From the NCBI RefSeq assembly GCF_029544075.1, contig NZ_JAJQJH010000008.1, forward strand, positions 62,001-126,000: a DNA stretch of 64,000 nt, read 5' to 3'. How positions within the stretch are numbered: the stretch's first letter is position 1; each line of letters opens with the position of its first letter. Source of the DNA: Chromohalobacter canadensis (GTDB taxonomy: Bacteria > Pseudomonadota > Gammaproteobacteria > Pseudomonadales > Halomonadaceae). The position numbers and the translations under genes were made by a program. The notes beneath the pieces were generated by a model that saw only the letters and a program-made list of their open reading frames with translations, did no database searches and was not told the origin of the DNA. Of the stretch, positions 1-8,217 are shown one piece after another.

Positions 1-31
1 CGGCACCGATGATCGCGACTTGGGTTTTCAT
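1..31 (-). CDS. pobA: 4-hydroxybenzoate 3-monooxygenase, N-terminal fragment cut by window edge
   Basis: Only the first ten codons are inside the window. Read on the minus strand from the ATG at 31-29 they give MKTQVAIIGA, the typical start of PobA and of the FAD-binding Rossmann fold in flavin aromatic hydroxylases. A Shine-Dalgarno AGGAGA (complement of 37-42) precedes the ATG. The family hydroxylates 4-hydroxybenzoate to protocatechuate with NADPH and oxygen in the cytoplasm. The divergent AraC-type gene next door fits the pobA/pobR arrangement of pseudomonads. The assignment rests on ten residues plus context, so another FAD hydroxylase is possible. Confidence 0.7.
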   Translation of the reverse strand, partial: MKTQVAIIGA

Positions 32-198
32 GGCAATCTCCTCTTATTCGGGTCTGGCATCACGGCCAGTCATCGAGTTGCATTTTTCACCGATGAAAAC
101 CTGCGAATAAGACAAAATCCCCGCATGAATTTATACTTTCCCAAGATTCGACCGTAACTTTGGTCGAAGCATCGACTTTCGTCGCACAGGAGCCCGCC
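32..198. promoter_or_regulatory. Divergent pobA-pobR control region
   Basis: The 167-bp gap between the two divergent starts must hold both promoters. It contains a perfect 9-bp inverted repeat, TCTTATTCG at 42-50 and CGAATAAGA at 104-112, 53 bp apart; one arm abuts the pobA ribosome binding site. Such spaced half-sites could be bound by the AraC-type regulator, but no characterised PobR site is being matched here. Confidence 0.4.
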
Positions 199-1083
199 AT
201 GTCGGCATCGACAAAGCGCGCCATTCCCGTCTTTCAGTTGTATGGCGAAACGCACCAATGGCCGACCCCCGACCTGCTGCATTGCGAGTCCATCGCCGAG
301 CGCAGCCGACTGCACGATTGGCACATACGGCCGCACCGCCATGCCGATCTGGTGCATGTGCTGCATATCGCGCACGGTGAAGTGAACTTGACCTTCGAGG
401 AGGGCGCGCAGCGCCTTACGGGGCCGCTTCTCATCGTGGTACCGGCCATGACGGTGCACGCCTTTCGCTTCTCGCGCGATGTCGACGGGCATATCGTGAC
501 GCTGGCCATGCCGCTGGCACGGCATATCGCCGACACCCTGCATCCCCAAGGGCAGATCCTGGCACGCGCGGCGTTTTATCCACTTGCCGGCCAACCCGAG
601 CGCGCCCCCATCGCCACCCTCGTCGCCCAGCTCGATGCCGAGTACCGCCACCCTGCCGAAGGGCGCGATGCCTTGCTCGAAGCTTTGCTCAACAGCTTGC
701 TGGTCCTGGCCTCACGCCGTGCGACCCGACGGCAGTCCCGCCCTTCGCGCCATCATGAACGTGGCGAAGCGCACCTGGCCCGCTTTCAGCAACTCATTGA
801 AGCCCACTATCATCAGCAACCCAGCATGCCCGAGCTCGCCGAGCGTCTGGGCATCAGCAGCGCGCATCTTAGCGCGATCTGCCAACGGCTCGCAGGGCGC
901 AGCGCGCAGCAATTACTGCACGAGCGTGTGCTTCTCGAGGCCAAGCGCCATCTGACCTATACCAACATGACCATCGGCCAGGTCGCCGAACGGCTGGGCT
1001 TCAAGGAGCCGGCCTATTTCACGCGTTTCTTCAAACGCCACGTCGCTTGCTCGCCCAAGGAATTTCGCCAGCGTCAGCCATAG
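199..1083 (+). CDS. pobR: AraC-family regulator, probable PobR activator of pobA
   Basis: This 294-residue protein has an N-terminal cupin-like effector domain (roughly residues 20-160, with the H-x-H-x-D-L pattern in RPHRHADLVHVL) and a C-terminal double helix-turn-helix of the AraC/XylS type (about residues 195-290, ending in the signature segment FTRFFKRHVACSPKEFR). It is divergent from pobA, and AraC-type PobR proteins of pseudomonads activate pobA in response to 4-hydroxybenzoate, so that role is inferred here. I chose the ATG at 199 because AGGAG lies six bases upstream; an in-frame TTG at 160 would add 13 residues without a ribosome binding site. Confidence 0.8.
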   Translation: MSASTKRAIPVFQLYGETHQWPTPDLLHCESIAERSRLHDWHIRPHRHADLVHVLHIAHGEVNLTFEEGAQRLTGPLLIVVPAMTVHAFRFSRDVDGHIVTLAMPLARHIADTLHPQGQILARAAFYPLAGQPERAPIATLVAQLDAEYRHPAEGRDALLEALLNSLLVLASRRATRRQSRPSRHHERGEAHLARFQQLIEAHYHQQPSMPELAERLGISSAHLSAICQRLAGRSAQQLLHERVLLEAKRHLTYTNMTIGQVAERLGFKEPAYFTRFFKRHVACSPKEFRQRQP

Positions 1084-1097
1084 GCCTGTCCATGCGT

Positions 1098-1109
1098 ATT
1101 GGATCCAAA
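1098..1109. promoter_or_regulatory. VanR-type operator box (site 1), downstream of vanR
   Basis: ATTGGATCCAAA carries the palindrome TTGGATCCAA, nearly identical to the VanR operator ATTGGATCCAAT known from Caulobacter. It lies in the 30-bp gap between the convergent ends of pobR and vanR, five bases past the vanR stop, with no gene start close by. Its role is unclear. Confidence 0.55.
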
Positions 1110-1113
1110 AACG

Positions 1114-1830
1114 TCATTTCGCGTCCGTCGCATGTCCCACTTCGCCCAATCCGAAGAGCGTGCCGTAGCGCAGGCCGATATAGGCATGCTCGCGCATCAG
1201 CATCTCCGCCCGGGCGCCCTCGCCGCGCGACAGTGCCTGGAACACGAGTTGGTGCTGGGCGTGCGCCATGCGCAGCTTGCCGTACTCGCGGTCCAGCGCC
1301 GCGTCGTCGATGACGATCGAGTCGGCCGAGGCGAAGGGCAGGTGGTCGTTGCGCGCGATCGCGTCGTGAATGACGCGGCTACCGGTGGCACCCACGATGG
1401 CACGGTGAAATTCCTGGTTGAGCGTGGCCCAGATCTCGATATCCGCCTTGATGAGGTGCCCCTTATCCAGCAACGCCTCGCCCCGCGACAAGCAATCCCG
1501 TAGCTGCGCGTCGACCTCCTCGGTCACGCCTTTCTCCGCCAAGCGTCGCGCCGCCAGGCCCTCGAGCGCACCACGTACTTCCACTGCACAGAGCACGTCT
1601 TCTTCCGAGAATTGGCGCACCACATAGCCGCGCGTGCCGGTCTTTTGCAGCAGCCCCTCTTGCTCGAGCGTACGAAAGGCCAGCCGCACCGGCATGCGAG
1701 AGACCTGAAGCCGCTCGGCGACATGCAACTCCTTGAGCCGTTCGCCGGGAGCATAAACCCCTTCACTGATGAGCTTGCGCAAACTGGCGATGACATTGAG
1801 GCGACCATTTTTTTCCGATTTTTCCGGCAT
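1114..1830 (-). CDS. vanR: GntR-family (FadR/FCD) repressor VanR
   Basis: The 238-residue protein has an N-terminal winged helix-turn-helix of the GntR family (about residues 10-75, including the segment LKELHVAERLQVSRMPVRLA) and a C-terminal all-helical FCD effector domain (about 85-220, with the metal-ligand-like E-F-H-R and H-A-Y motifs). It is divergent from vanA, and the intergenic region holds two copies of the known VanR operator palindrome. Known VanR proteins repress vanAB and are released by vanillate, which is the role expected here. The ATG at 1830 has AGGAG five to ten bases upstream. One operator copy close to its own start suggests autoregulation. Confidence 0.9.
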   Translation of the reverse strand: MPEKSEKNGRLNVIASLRKLISEGVYAPGERLKELHVAERLQVSRMPVRLAFRTLEQEGLLQKTGTRGYVVRQFSEEDVLCAVEVRGALEGLAARRLAEKGVTEEVDAQLRDCLSRGEALLDKGHLIKADIEIWATLNQEFHRAIVGATGSRVIHDAIARNDHLPFASADSIVIDDAALDREYGKLRMAHAQHQLVFQALSRGEGARAEMLMREHAYIGLRYGTLFGLGEVGHATDAK

Positions 1831-1857
1831 TTACGCGCTCCTGTCGATAACCCGCTT

Positions 1858-1869
1858 TTTGGATCCAAC
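1858..1869. promoter_or_regulatory. VanR operator (site 2), upstream of the vanA -35 region
   Basis: TTTGGATCCAAC contains the TTGGATCCAA palindrome at 1859-1868. It lies 28 bp upstream of the vanR start on one side and 12 bp upstream of the likely vanA -35 element on the other, so one bound repressor could affect both genes. Confidence 0.8.
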
Positions 1870-1880
1870 TAAAGGATAAC

Positions 1881-1910
1881 TTGACGGTAGACAGGTCAAA
1901 AACCTTTACT
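1881..1910 (+). promoter_or_regulatory. Probable vanA promoter
   Basis: TTGACG at 1881-1886 and TTTACT at 1905-1910 have 18-bp spacing and resemble sigma70 -35 and -10 elements. The -10 hexamer runs directly into VanR site 3, the expected geometry for repression by promoter occlusion. Confidence 0.6.
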
Positions 1911-1922
1911 TTGGATCCAAAG
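1909..1922. promoter_or_regulatory. VanR operator (site 3), overlapping the vanA -10 region
   Basis: CTTTGGATCCAAAG is a perfect 14-bp palindrome with the VanR core TTGGATCCAA. It overlaps the -10 element of the proposed vanA promoter and lies about 40 bp before the vanA ATG. Confidence 0.85.
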
Positions 1923-1961
1923 AACAATAATTCCCTACCGATAATGAGGAGAGAGATTACC

Positions 1962-3020
1962 ATGTTCCCCAAGAATACTTGGTACGTGGCCTGCATGCCG
2001 GATGAAGTCGAAGACAAACCGCTGGGCCGCACTATCTGCAACGAACAAATCGTCTTCTTTCGCGCTGAAGGTGGTCAAATCGCTGCCGTGGAGGACTTCT
2101 GTCCCCATCGTGGCGCCCCGTTGTCGCTGGGCTTCGTGCGTGACGGCCAGCTAGTATGCGGTTACCACGGCCTCGAAATGGGCTGCGAAGGCAAATGCAC
2201 CAGCATGCCAGGACAACGCGTACGAGGCTTCCCCAGCATTCATGCCTACCCCGTCGTCGAACGGCATGGCTTCATCTGGGTCTGGCCCGGCGATGCCGAA
2301 CAGGCCGATCCTGACCAGATCCCGGAACTGCACTGGGCCAACGACCCCGAATGGGCCTATGGCGGCGGGCTTTATCATATCAACTGCGATTATCGCCTGA
2401 TGATCGACAACCTCATGGACCTGACCCATGAGACCTATGTGCATGCTTCCAGCATCGGTCAACCCGAAATCGAAGAATCCGCGCCGGAAACCAAGGTCAA
2501 CGGCGACGAAGTGCTGACCATTCGGCACATGGAAAACATCACTGCACCGCCGTTCTGGCAATCCGCGCTGCGCGGCAACAACCTCGCCGGCGACGTGCCC
2601 GTGGACCGCTGGCAAATTTGCCGGTTTACGCCGCCCAGCCACATCCTGATCGAGGTCGGGGTCGCGCACGCCGGCAAGGGCGGCTACGACGCGCCGGCCG
2701 ATACCAAGGCATCAAGCATCGTGGTGGATTTCATCACGCCGGAAACCGAGACCTCGATCTGGTACTTCTGGGGCATGGCGCGCAACTTCAATCCGCAGGA
2801 CGAGGCCCTGACCGAGCAGATCCGCGAAGGCCAGGGACAGATATTCTCCGAAGACCTGGAGATGCTCGAATCCCAGCAACGCAACCTGCTCCGTTATCCG
2901 GAACGTCGCTTGCTGATGCTCAACATCGACGGTGGCGGCGTCCAGGCACGTCGCGTCATCGATCGCATCCTCAAGGCAGAAGCAGAGAACGCGCAGCCGC
3001 AGGCCGCTACCGCCAGTTGA
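1962..3020 (+). CDS. vanA: Vanillate O-demethylase, oxygenase subunit VanA
   Basis: The 352-residue protein is a Rieske non-haem iron oxygenase. The Rieske 2Fe-2S ligands are Cys47, His49, Cys66 and His69 (motifs CPHRG and CGYHG), and the catalytic domain has the iron-binding pattern D-L-T-H-E-T-Y-V-H near residue 150. VanA with VanB removes the methyl group of vanillate as formaldehyde, giving protocatechuate. The ATG at 1962 follows GAGGAGAGAG and begins with the conserved MFPKNTWYVA; the reading frame is open back to a TTG at 1881, but that lies in the promoter. vanB follows 77 bp downstream, and expression is very likely controlled by VanR through the boxes at 1858 and 1909. Confidence 0.93.
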   Translation: MFPKNTWYVACMPDEVEDKPLGRTICNEQIVFFRAEGGQIAAVEDFCPHRGAPLSLGFVRDGQLVCGYHGLEMGCEGKCTSMPGQRVRGFPSIHAYPVVERHGFIWVWPGDAEQADPDQIPELHWANDPEWAYGGGLYHINCDYRLMIDNLMDLTHETYVHASSIGQPEIEESAPETKVNGDEVLTIRHMENITAPPFWQSALRGNNLAGDVPVDRWQICRFTPPSHILIEVGVAHAGKGGYDAPADTKASSIVVDFITPETETSIWYFWGMARNFNPQDEALTEQIREGQGQIFSEDLEMLESQQRNLLRYPERRLLMLNIDGGGVQARRVIDRILKAEAENAQPQAATAS

Positions 3021-3097
3021 TGGATCTTGCATAACGAAAGGGTCGGTGCACGCCGATCCTTTCCCGGTTCGCCGTTTACCCGGCAGTAGGTCATCCC

Positions 3098-4066
3098 ATG
3101 AACGATAGTACGCTGTCTCTGTTCGTCAGAGTCTCTCAAAAGCACCAGGAAGCCGAGGACATCGTCAGCTATGAGTTGGCCGATCCTCACGGGCGCCCAT
3201 TGCCTGCTTTCAGCGCCGGCGCGCATGTCGACGTGCGTGTCAAAGAAGGCGTGATTCGCCAATATTCGCTATGCGGGCATCCCGAGGAGCGCGATCGCTA
3301 TTTCATCGGCGTATTACGCGAACCCAGCTCTCGCGGCGGCTCCGTCGCCATGCACGATGAGATCGAGGAAGGCGATCTGCTGCAGATCAGCGCGCCCAAG
3401 AACCACTTTCCCCTCGAGCCCGCCAAACGCTCGGTGCTGTTCGCTGGCGGTATCGGCGTCACGCCGATCCTGTGCATGGCCGAGCGCCTGTCGCACACCC
3501 AGGCACAGTTCGACATGCACTATTGTTCACGCTCGCGCGAGCGTATGGCCTTCGTCGACCGCCTCGAGCAATCCGCTTACGCCGATCGTGTGCATTTTTA
3601 TTACGACGATACGCCCGAGGCCGGCAAGCTGGATGTCGCCACCGTTGCCGGTGAGCCGGACGACGAGACACATATCTATGTTTGCGGTCCAAGCGGCTTC
3701 ATCGATCACGTCATGTCGACCTGCAAGGCGCAGGGCTGGCCGTCGTCACAATTGCATACCGAGTATTTCAGTGGCGTGGAGACGACCTCCGAGGACGACG
3801 AAAGCTTCGACGTGAAAATCGCCAGCAGCGGCGCGACGTTCCCGGTCCCCAAGGACAAGAGCGTCTACGAGGTGCTGAGCGAAAATGGTGTCGAAATCAT
3901 GGTCTCCTGCGAACAGGGTGTCTGCGGCACTTGTCTGACGCGCGTTCTGGAGGGAGAGCCAGATCATCGCGACCTCTATCTCGACGACGACGAGCACGCC
4001 GCCAACGACCAGTTCACGCCATGTTGCTCCCGTGCCAAGAGCAAAACGCTGGTGCTGGATTTGTAA
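3098..4066 (+). CDS. vanB: Vanillate O-demethylase, reductase subunit VanB
   Basis: The 322-residue protein has the phthalate-dioxygenase-reductase layout: an FMN-binding beta barrel (around the R-Q-Y-S-L motif near residue 50), an NAD-binding domain (FAGGIGVTPILCMAERL about residues 110-125, and YVCGPSGF near 195), and a C-terminal plant-type 2Fe-2S ferredoxin domain with cysteines in CEQGVCGTC and a last ligand in PCCSR. It passes electrons from NADH to the VanA Rieske centre. It sits directly downstream of vanA and probably shares its transcript. It is paralogous to the reductase at 11298. Confidence 0.92.
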   Translation: MNDSTLSLFVRVSQKHQEAEDIVSYELADPHGRPLPAFSAGAHVDVRVKEGVIRQYSLCGHPEERDRYFIGVLREPSSRGGSVAMHDEIEEGDLLQISAPKNHFPLEPAKRSVLFAGGIGVTPILCMAERLSHTQAQFDMHYCSRSRERMAFVDRLEQSAYADRVHFYYDDTPEAGKLDVATVAGEPDDETHIYVCGPSGFIDHVMSTCKAQGWPSSQLHTEYFSGVETTSEDDESFDVKIASSGATFPVPKDKSVYEVLSENGVEIMVSCEQGVCGTCLTRVLEGEPDHRDLYLDDDEHAANDQFTPCCSRAKSKTLVLDL

Positions 4067-4083
4067 GCCCCGTCCCTCCCTTC

Positions 4084-4116
4084 TGGCGGTGTCCCGATGC
4101 CCGCGGGACACCGCCA
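4084..4116 (+). terminator. Hairpin after vanB
   Basis: A perfect 13-bp inverted repeat (4084-4096 with 4104-4116, seven-base loop) starts 18 bases after the vanB stop codon. There is no T-run after it, so it is either a factor-assisted terminator or an mRNA-stabilising hairpin. Confidence 0.6.
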
Positions 4117-4430
4117 CTCTCACGCGTTTCCCACACGACGCCCTGCGAGCGCTACGACCGCGGAGCGAGCCGCCGTGCACGCGACACCATGCCGGTTACA
4201 CGCGACGACATTCTCCCCGGCCCTCGAACGGCAGCACCGCCGGCACGTACCGGTGGGTGTCGCGACCATGCGCCGACAGCGGCCGGATGGCCGCGTCCGA
4301 TGCCCTCCCGCCTGAAACGTTACCGCTTGGTCGCATAAACAAAGGGATAATGTCTCAAAATACGAGATTATTACACAATCCAGTTCCCTAGCATGACAAC
4401 AAGCCGTTCGCGAAGGTCTTAGGAGGCAAC
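4117..4430. other. Non-coding spacer upstream of the TAXI-TRAP operon
   Basis: No convincing gene lies here. The last 100 bases become AT-rich and should carry the promoter of the next operon. A small imperfect palindrome, TCTC (4353-4356) with GAGA (4364-4367), lies about 65-80 bp before the next start and might be a regulator site. AGGAGG at 4421-4426 is the ribosome binding site of the next gene. Confidence 0.4.
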
Positions 4431-5375
4431 ATGAGCCATCTCACAACAAAAACTGTCGCTTTTGCGGCGCTTCTCCTGTTCGCCTCGGCGACACAGGCAC
4501 AGCAACTCGGCATCGGCACGATGGGTCAGGGCACCAGTGGGTATTCCATGGGCGCCGCCATTGCACGCGTGCTCTCGGACAACGGCATGGACGCTCTGGT
4601 GCAGCCCAGTGCAGGCACCAGCGCCTACCTGCCTCTGATCGACATGGGAGAGCTCGACCTCGGCATTGCCAATGCCATCGAGGTCAGCGACGCGGTCTCG
4701 GGTCATGGCTACTTCGAAGACCACGCCCTGGAAAACATCGCGCCGGCCGCACGTCTCTATCCGTTCAGGGTGGGGGTCTTCGTGCGCGACGACAGCGACA
4801 TGCAGACGGTCGCCGACCTGGCCGGGCACGCCGTGACCTATGGCTTCACCAGTCAGGCCACGATGAATCGCGTGCTGGACGCGATACTCGCCGCAGGCGG
4901 CATCGGCCCCTCCGACATCGAACAAGTCATGGTGCCCAACATCATACGTGGCGCGGAGGCTTTCGTGGCCGGTCGGGCCGACGGCGCCTTCTTTGCCGCC
5001 GGCTCCGGCAAGGTGACCGAGGTCGACGCTTCTACGGGCGGCGTCCGCTTTCTGCCCCTGCCGGGAGACGACGAGGCGGAAGCCCGCCTGCAGGAGGTCG
5101 TCCCGCAAGCCTATGTGGAGACCCTCGAGCCACGGGAAGGGCTGACGGGCATCGACGCGCCCATGCCGGTCATGGCCTATGACTACATGCTGGTCGTGGG
5201 CGCTCATGTGCCCGACGAGACGGTGGCGCGCATCGTCACGACCCTGCGTGACAACAAGCAGGCGCTTGTCGACTCCTTCAGCGCGTTTCGGAGCATGGAT
5301 CCCGCGGCGATGCATGTCGATATCGGCGTGCCCTACCACCCAGGCGCGCTCAGCGTACTGAACGACAACGACTAA
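4431..5375 (+). CDS. TAXI-family TRAP transporter solute-binding protein
   Basis: The 314-residue protein has a Sec signal peptide (about residues 1-23, cleavage after the A-T-Q-A segment) followed by the TAXI-type periplasmic receptor fold, including the hallmark GTMGQGTSGYSMGAAIARVL near the mature N-terminus. TAXI receptors pass organic anions to fused TRAP membrane proteins; the gene immediately downstream encodes such a protein. The setting among aromatic oxygenases suggests an aromatic or dicarboxylate ligand, but the sequence does not show which. The start has AGGAGG five bases upstream. Confidence 0.88.
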   Translation: MSHLTTKTVAFAALLLFASATQAQQLGIGTMGQGTSGYSMGAAIARVLSDNGMDALVQPSAGTSAYLPLIDMGELDLGIANAIEVSDAVSGHGYFEDHALENIAPAARLYPFRVGVFVRDDSDMQTVADLAGHAVTYGFTSQATMNRVLDAILAAGGIGPSDIEQVMVPNIIRGAEAFVAGRADGAFFAAGSGKVTEVDASTGGVRFLPLPGDDEAEARLQEVVPQAYVETLEPREGLTGIDAPMPVMAYDYMLVVGAHVPDETVARIVTTLRDNKQALVDSFSAFRSMDPAAMHVDIGVPYHPGALSVLNDND

Positions 5376-5379
5376 GACA

Positions 5380-5396
5380 CGCGCCCCGCGGGCGCG
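5380..5396 (+). other. Hairpin between TAXI receptor and TRAP membrane genes
   Basis: CGCGCCC and GGGCGCG form a 7-bp stem with a three-base loop just after the receptor stop codon; the rest of the 100-bp gap is also very GC-rich and self-complementary. This is a common place for partial termination or mRNA stabilisation that gives more receptor than membrane protein. Confidence 0.4.
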
Positions 5397-5475
5397 ACGG
5401 CGGGCCCGCGGAAGGCGCGTCCATCTCCGCGCCCGCCGCACGCCGCCCGGATTTCGCCACTATTCAGATTGATGG

Positions 5476-7395
5476 ATGACAGCCATGCCCCTCTCGTCTC
5501 CAGGCACTCCCCGACAACCTGCTCCCTATGGCCTGCTGACGGTGACGCTGGCCACGATCATGACCCTCTGCGCCATTCTTCAAGCACTGGATATCCCCCA
5601 GCGGCTTGGACTCAGTCTATATACCGAACAGTACCTGGCCGCGATCCTGGCCTTCGCGCTCGGCATGACCTTTCTTGTGGCTCCCCGTTTCACCGGGCGG
5701 TTGCGTTTCCTCGACCCGATCCTGGCGCTGGCAGGCTTTTGTGCCGCGGGCTATATCGCCCTGAGCTACCCCACGATCGTCAACGAACTGGTCTACCGGC
5801 CCGTGGACGGCCTGATCGTCAGCCTCATCATCGGCTTGCTGACGATCGAAGCCGTGCGCCGGCTGACCGGGCCAGGGCTGACCATCATCGTGGCCCTGTT
5901 CCTCGCCTACGGTCTCGTCGGTTATCTGCTGCCCTTCGGTATGACGCGACAGATCCTTTGGGACCGGCTCGCGATCTATGTGGTCATGGATACCAACGGC
6001 CTGATCGGCTTGCCGTTGATGGTCACGGCCAGCATGGTCTTTTCGTTCATATTCCTGGGCCAACTTCTCGTCAGTTCCGGTGGCAGCGCGTTCTTCAACG
6101 ACTTGGCCCTGGCCCTGGTGGGACGTTCGAGAGGCGGGGCCGCGAAGATAGCGGTGGTCTCGTCCTTTCTCTTCGGCAGCGTCTCGGGCAGTGCCGTCGC
6201 CAATGTCGCGGCCTCGGGCGGTGTCACGCTGCCATTGATGCGCCGGGCGGGATACAAACCCCACATGGCCGCCGCCATCGAAGCCCTGGCGTCCACCGGC
6301 GGGCAACTGGCCCCTCCGATCATGGGGGCAGCCGCTTTCCTGATGGCGGAGTTCCTGCAGATTTCTTTCGCCGCGGTGATCCTGGCGGCGGTGATCCCTT
6401 CCTTGCTCTACTACCTGGCGATCTTTTTCTACATCGACGCCCACGCCGCCGCGAACGGCATGTCCCTACCCGAAGACGTGGAAATTCGTCCGCTGCGACG
6501 CGTGCTGGCGGATGGCTGGCAGTTCGTCGCCCCGTTCGTGATCCTCATCTTCGGCCTCTTCGGCCTCAATTGGCGTCCGGAGCTCGCCGCGCTCGCAGCC
6601 GCCCTGGCCCTGGTCGTGCTGGCGCTGGTGTTGCCCTACCGTGGCAAGCGCAGCCATCTGGGCGACCTGCTGCGCGCCTTTCCCGACGCGGGCAAGGGCA
6701 TGATCGAGATCGTCGTCATCGCGGCCGCCGCCGGGATGGTCATTGGCGTTCTGAACATATCGGGTCTGGCGTTTTCCCTGACGCTGAACCTGGTCGCGAT
6801 GGCGGCAGGCAGCCTGCTTCCCCTGCTGATCATCGCGGCGCTCGTCAGTGTCGTGCTGGGCATGGGGATGCCCACCGTGGGGGTCTACGTGCTGTTGGCC
6901 AGTCTCATCGGCCCCGCCCTAGTGCAGGCCGGCATCGACCCCATTGCCGCACACATGTTCCTGCTCTATTTCGGGATGCTCTCGATGATCACGCCCCCCG
7001 TCGCCCTGGCCAGCTTCACCGCCGCGACCATGGCCGGCGCCGAAGCGATGAAGACCGGCTGGCAGGCATTCCGCATGGGCTGGGTGGCTTACCTGATCCC
7101 CTTCGTCATGGTGTTCGAGCCGGGGCTGGTCATGCAGGCCGCGCCCATCGATATCGCATGGCAACTCCTCGGGGCGCTGGTGGGCGTCTGGTTCGCGACC
7201 GGCGCCATCTACGGCTATCTGACCCGGCCCCTGGGCATCGTGGAGCGCGTGCTTCTGGGTATGATTGCGCTGGCGGGAATATTACCGTTCTCGCTGGGCT
7301 GGGGTGGCCATCTGGTCAATCTGCTGGCCATCTGCGCAGGCGTGATTCTCATATTTCGCACTCGGCTGATCCCGAGTCTATCTGGAAGGAGTTGA
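5476..7395 (+). CDS. TRAP transporter membrane protein, fused small and large subunits (4TM/12TM type)
   Basis: This 639-residue, almost wholly hydrophobic protein combines the four-helix DctQ-like part (about residues 15-140) and the DctM-like part. Large-subunit hallmarks are present: GSVSGSAVANVAASGGVTLPLM near residue 235, and GMGMPTVGVYVLLASLIGP near residue 460. Such fusions work with TAXI receptors in sodium-driven uptake. It follows its receptor gene by 100 bp and ends directly against the IclR gene. No strong Shine-Dalgarno precedes the ATG at 5476; the ATG at 5485 is an alternative. Confidence 0.9.
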   Translation: MTAMPLSSPGTPRQPAPYGLLTVTLATIMTLCAILQALDIPQRLGLSLYTEQYLAAILAFALGMTFLVAPRFTGRLRFLDPILALAGFCAAGYIALSYPTIVNELVYRPVDGLIVSLIIGLLTIEAVRRLTGPGLTIIVALFLAYGLVGYLLPFGMTRQILWDRLAIYVVMDTNGLIGLPLMVTASMVFSFIFLGQLLVSSGGSAFFNDLALALVGRSRGGAAKIAVVSSFLFGSVSGSAVANVAASGGVTLPLMRRAGYKPHMAAAIEALASTGGQLAPPIMGAAAFLMAEFLQISFAAVILAAVIPSLLYYLAIFFYIDAHAAANGMSLPEDVEIRPLRRVLADGWQFVAPFVILIFGLFGLNWRPELAALAAALALVVLALVLPYRGKRSHLGDLLRAFPDAGKGMIEIVVIAAAAGMVIGVLNISGLAFSLTLNLVAMAAGSLLPLLIIAALVSVVLGMGMPTVGVYVLLASLIGPALVQAGIDPIAAHMFLLYFGMLSMITPPVALASFTAATMAGAEAMKTGWQAFRMGWVAYLIPFVMVFEPGLVMQAAPIDIAWQLLGALVGVWFATGAIYGYLTRPLGIVERVLLGMIALAGILPFSLGWGGHLVNLLAICAGVILIFRTRLIPSLSGRS

Positions 7396-7398
7396 TTG

Positions 7399-8217
7399 GT
7401 GGCCGAAGGAAGCTCCTCATCAAGCCTTACGCGGCTGATGTCGATCCTCGACATTTTCACCGAAACACGGCCGGAGTGGTCGTCGGACGACATGATGACC
7501 GAGCTCGGTTATCCACGTCCGACGCTGTACCGCTATCTCAAGGTCCTTACCGATGCCGGCATGCTCGCCTCCAACGGGCATGGCATCTACACGCTCGGCC
7601 CCAAGGTCGTCGAGATGGATCACCTCCTGCGATTATCCGACCGTCTTGTCGCCATCGGACGCCCCGTCGTCGCACAACTGACCGAGCAGTACGCCTGTAC
7701 CGCCTTTCTCGTGCGTTGGTATCGCAACCGGCTCCTCTGCATGCACTCGGAAACATCGCTTGAAGCCCCGCTCAGCAGCTACCCGCGTGGTCGCGTCATG
7801 CCCATGAACCGGGGAGCCATTGCACGCACGATCCTCGCCCACCTGCAATCCCGTAAGGCGCGCAAGATCATTGAGTCCTTCGCCCCCGAAGGTCCCGAAG
7901 ACGCCCGCAAAGCCTATATCAACGAGCAGATCTCGGCGCTGCGTACGGTTCGCCGGAACGGCTACGCCATCGCGTTCGGCGAGGTCACGCCCGGCGTCGT
8001 CGGCGTCGCTTCGCCGATCTTCGACGAAGCCGCAGAACCCGCCGGGGCGCTGTGCATGACCATGCGCCAGGAAGACTGTCCCCGCGAATTACACGCCCTG
8101 ATCACGCAGGCAGTGCCCGCCGCCGCCAACAGCATCACCGTAACGCTGCGACAGGTTCGCCGCACTGGCGAGGCCCCCTCAAACCTCCCAACTCAAGAGG
8201 AAGTTCAGAATCCATGA
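7399..8217 (+). CDS. IclR-family transcriptional regulator
   Basis: The protein of about 272 residues has an N-terminal winged helix-turn-helix (residues 8-65, R-P-T-L-Y-R-Y-L-K as recognition helix) and a C-terminal IclR effector domain (about 80-255). AAGGAG at 7386-7391 fits a GTG start at 7399 better than the TTG at 7396 that touches the preceding stop codon. Its stop overlaps the ATG of the flavin monooxygenase (ATGA), so it is probably cotranscribed with the transporter and the monooxygenase, and may regulate them. The effector is unknown; IclR members near aromatic genes often sense the pathway substrate. Confidence 0.85.
   Translation: MAEGSSSSSLTRLMSILDIFTETRPEWSSDDMMTELGYPRPTLYRYLKVLTDAGMLASNGHGIYTLGPKVVEMDHLLRLSDRLVAIGRPVVAQLTEQYACTAFLVRWYRNRLLCMHSETSLEAPLSSYPRGRVMPMNRGAIARTILAHLQSRKARKIIESFAPEGPEDARKAYINEQISALRTVRRNGYAIAFGEVTPGVVGVASPIFDEAAEPAGALCMTMRQEDCPRELHALITQAVPAAANSITVTLRQVRRTGEAPSNLPTQEEVQNP

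Noticed and set aside
5469-7763. Long open frame of 764 codons overlapping the TRAP membrane gene and the IclR gene
   Set aside because: Its translation is rich in Arg, Pro, His and Gly, without any domain pattern. The overlapping frame encodes a clear membrane protein with TRAP motifs, so this is a GC-rich shadow.
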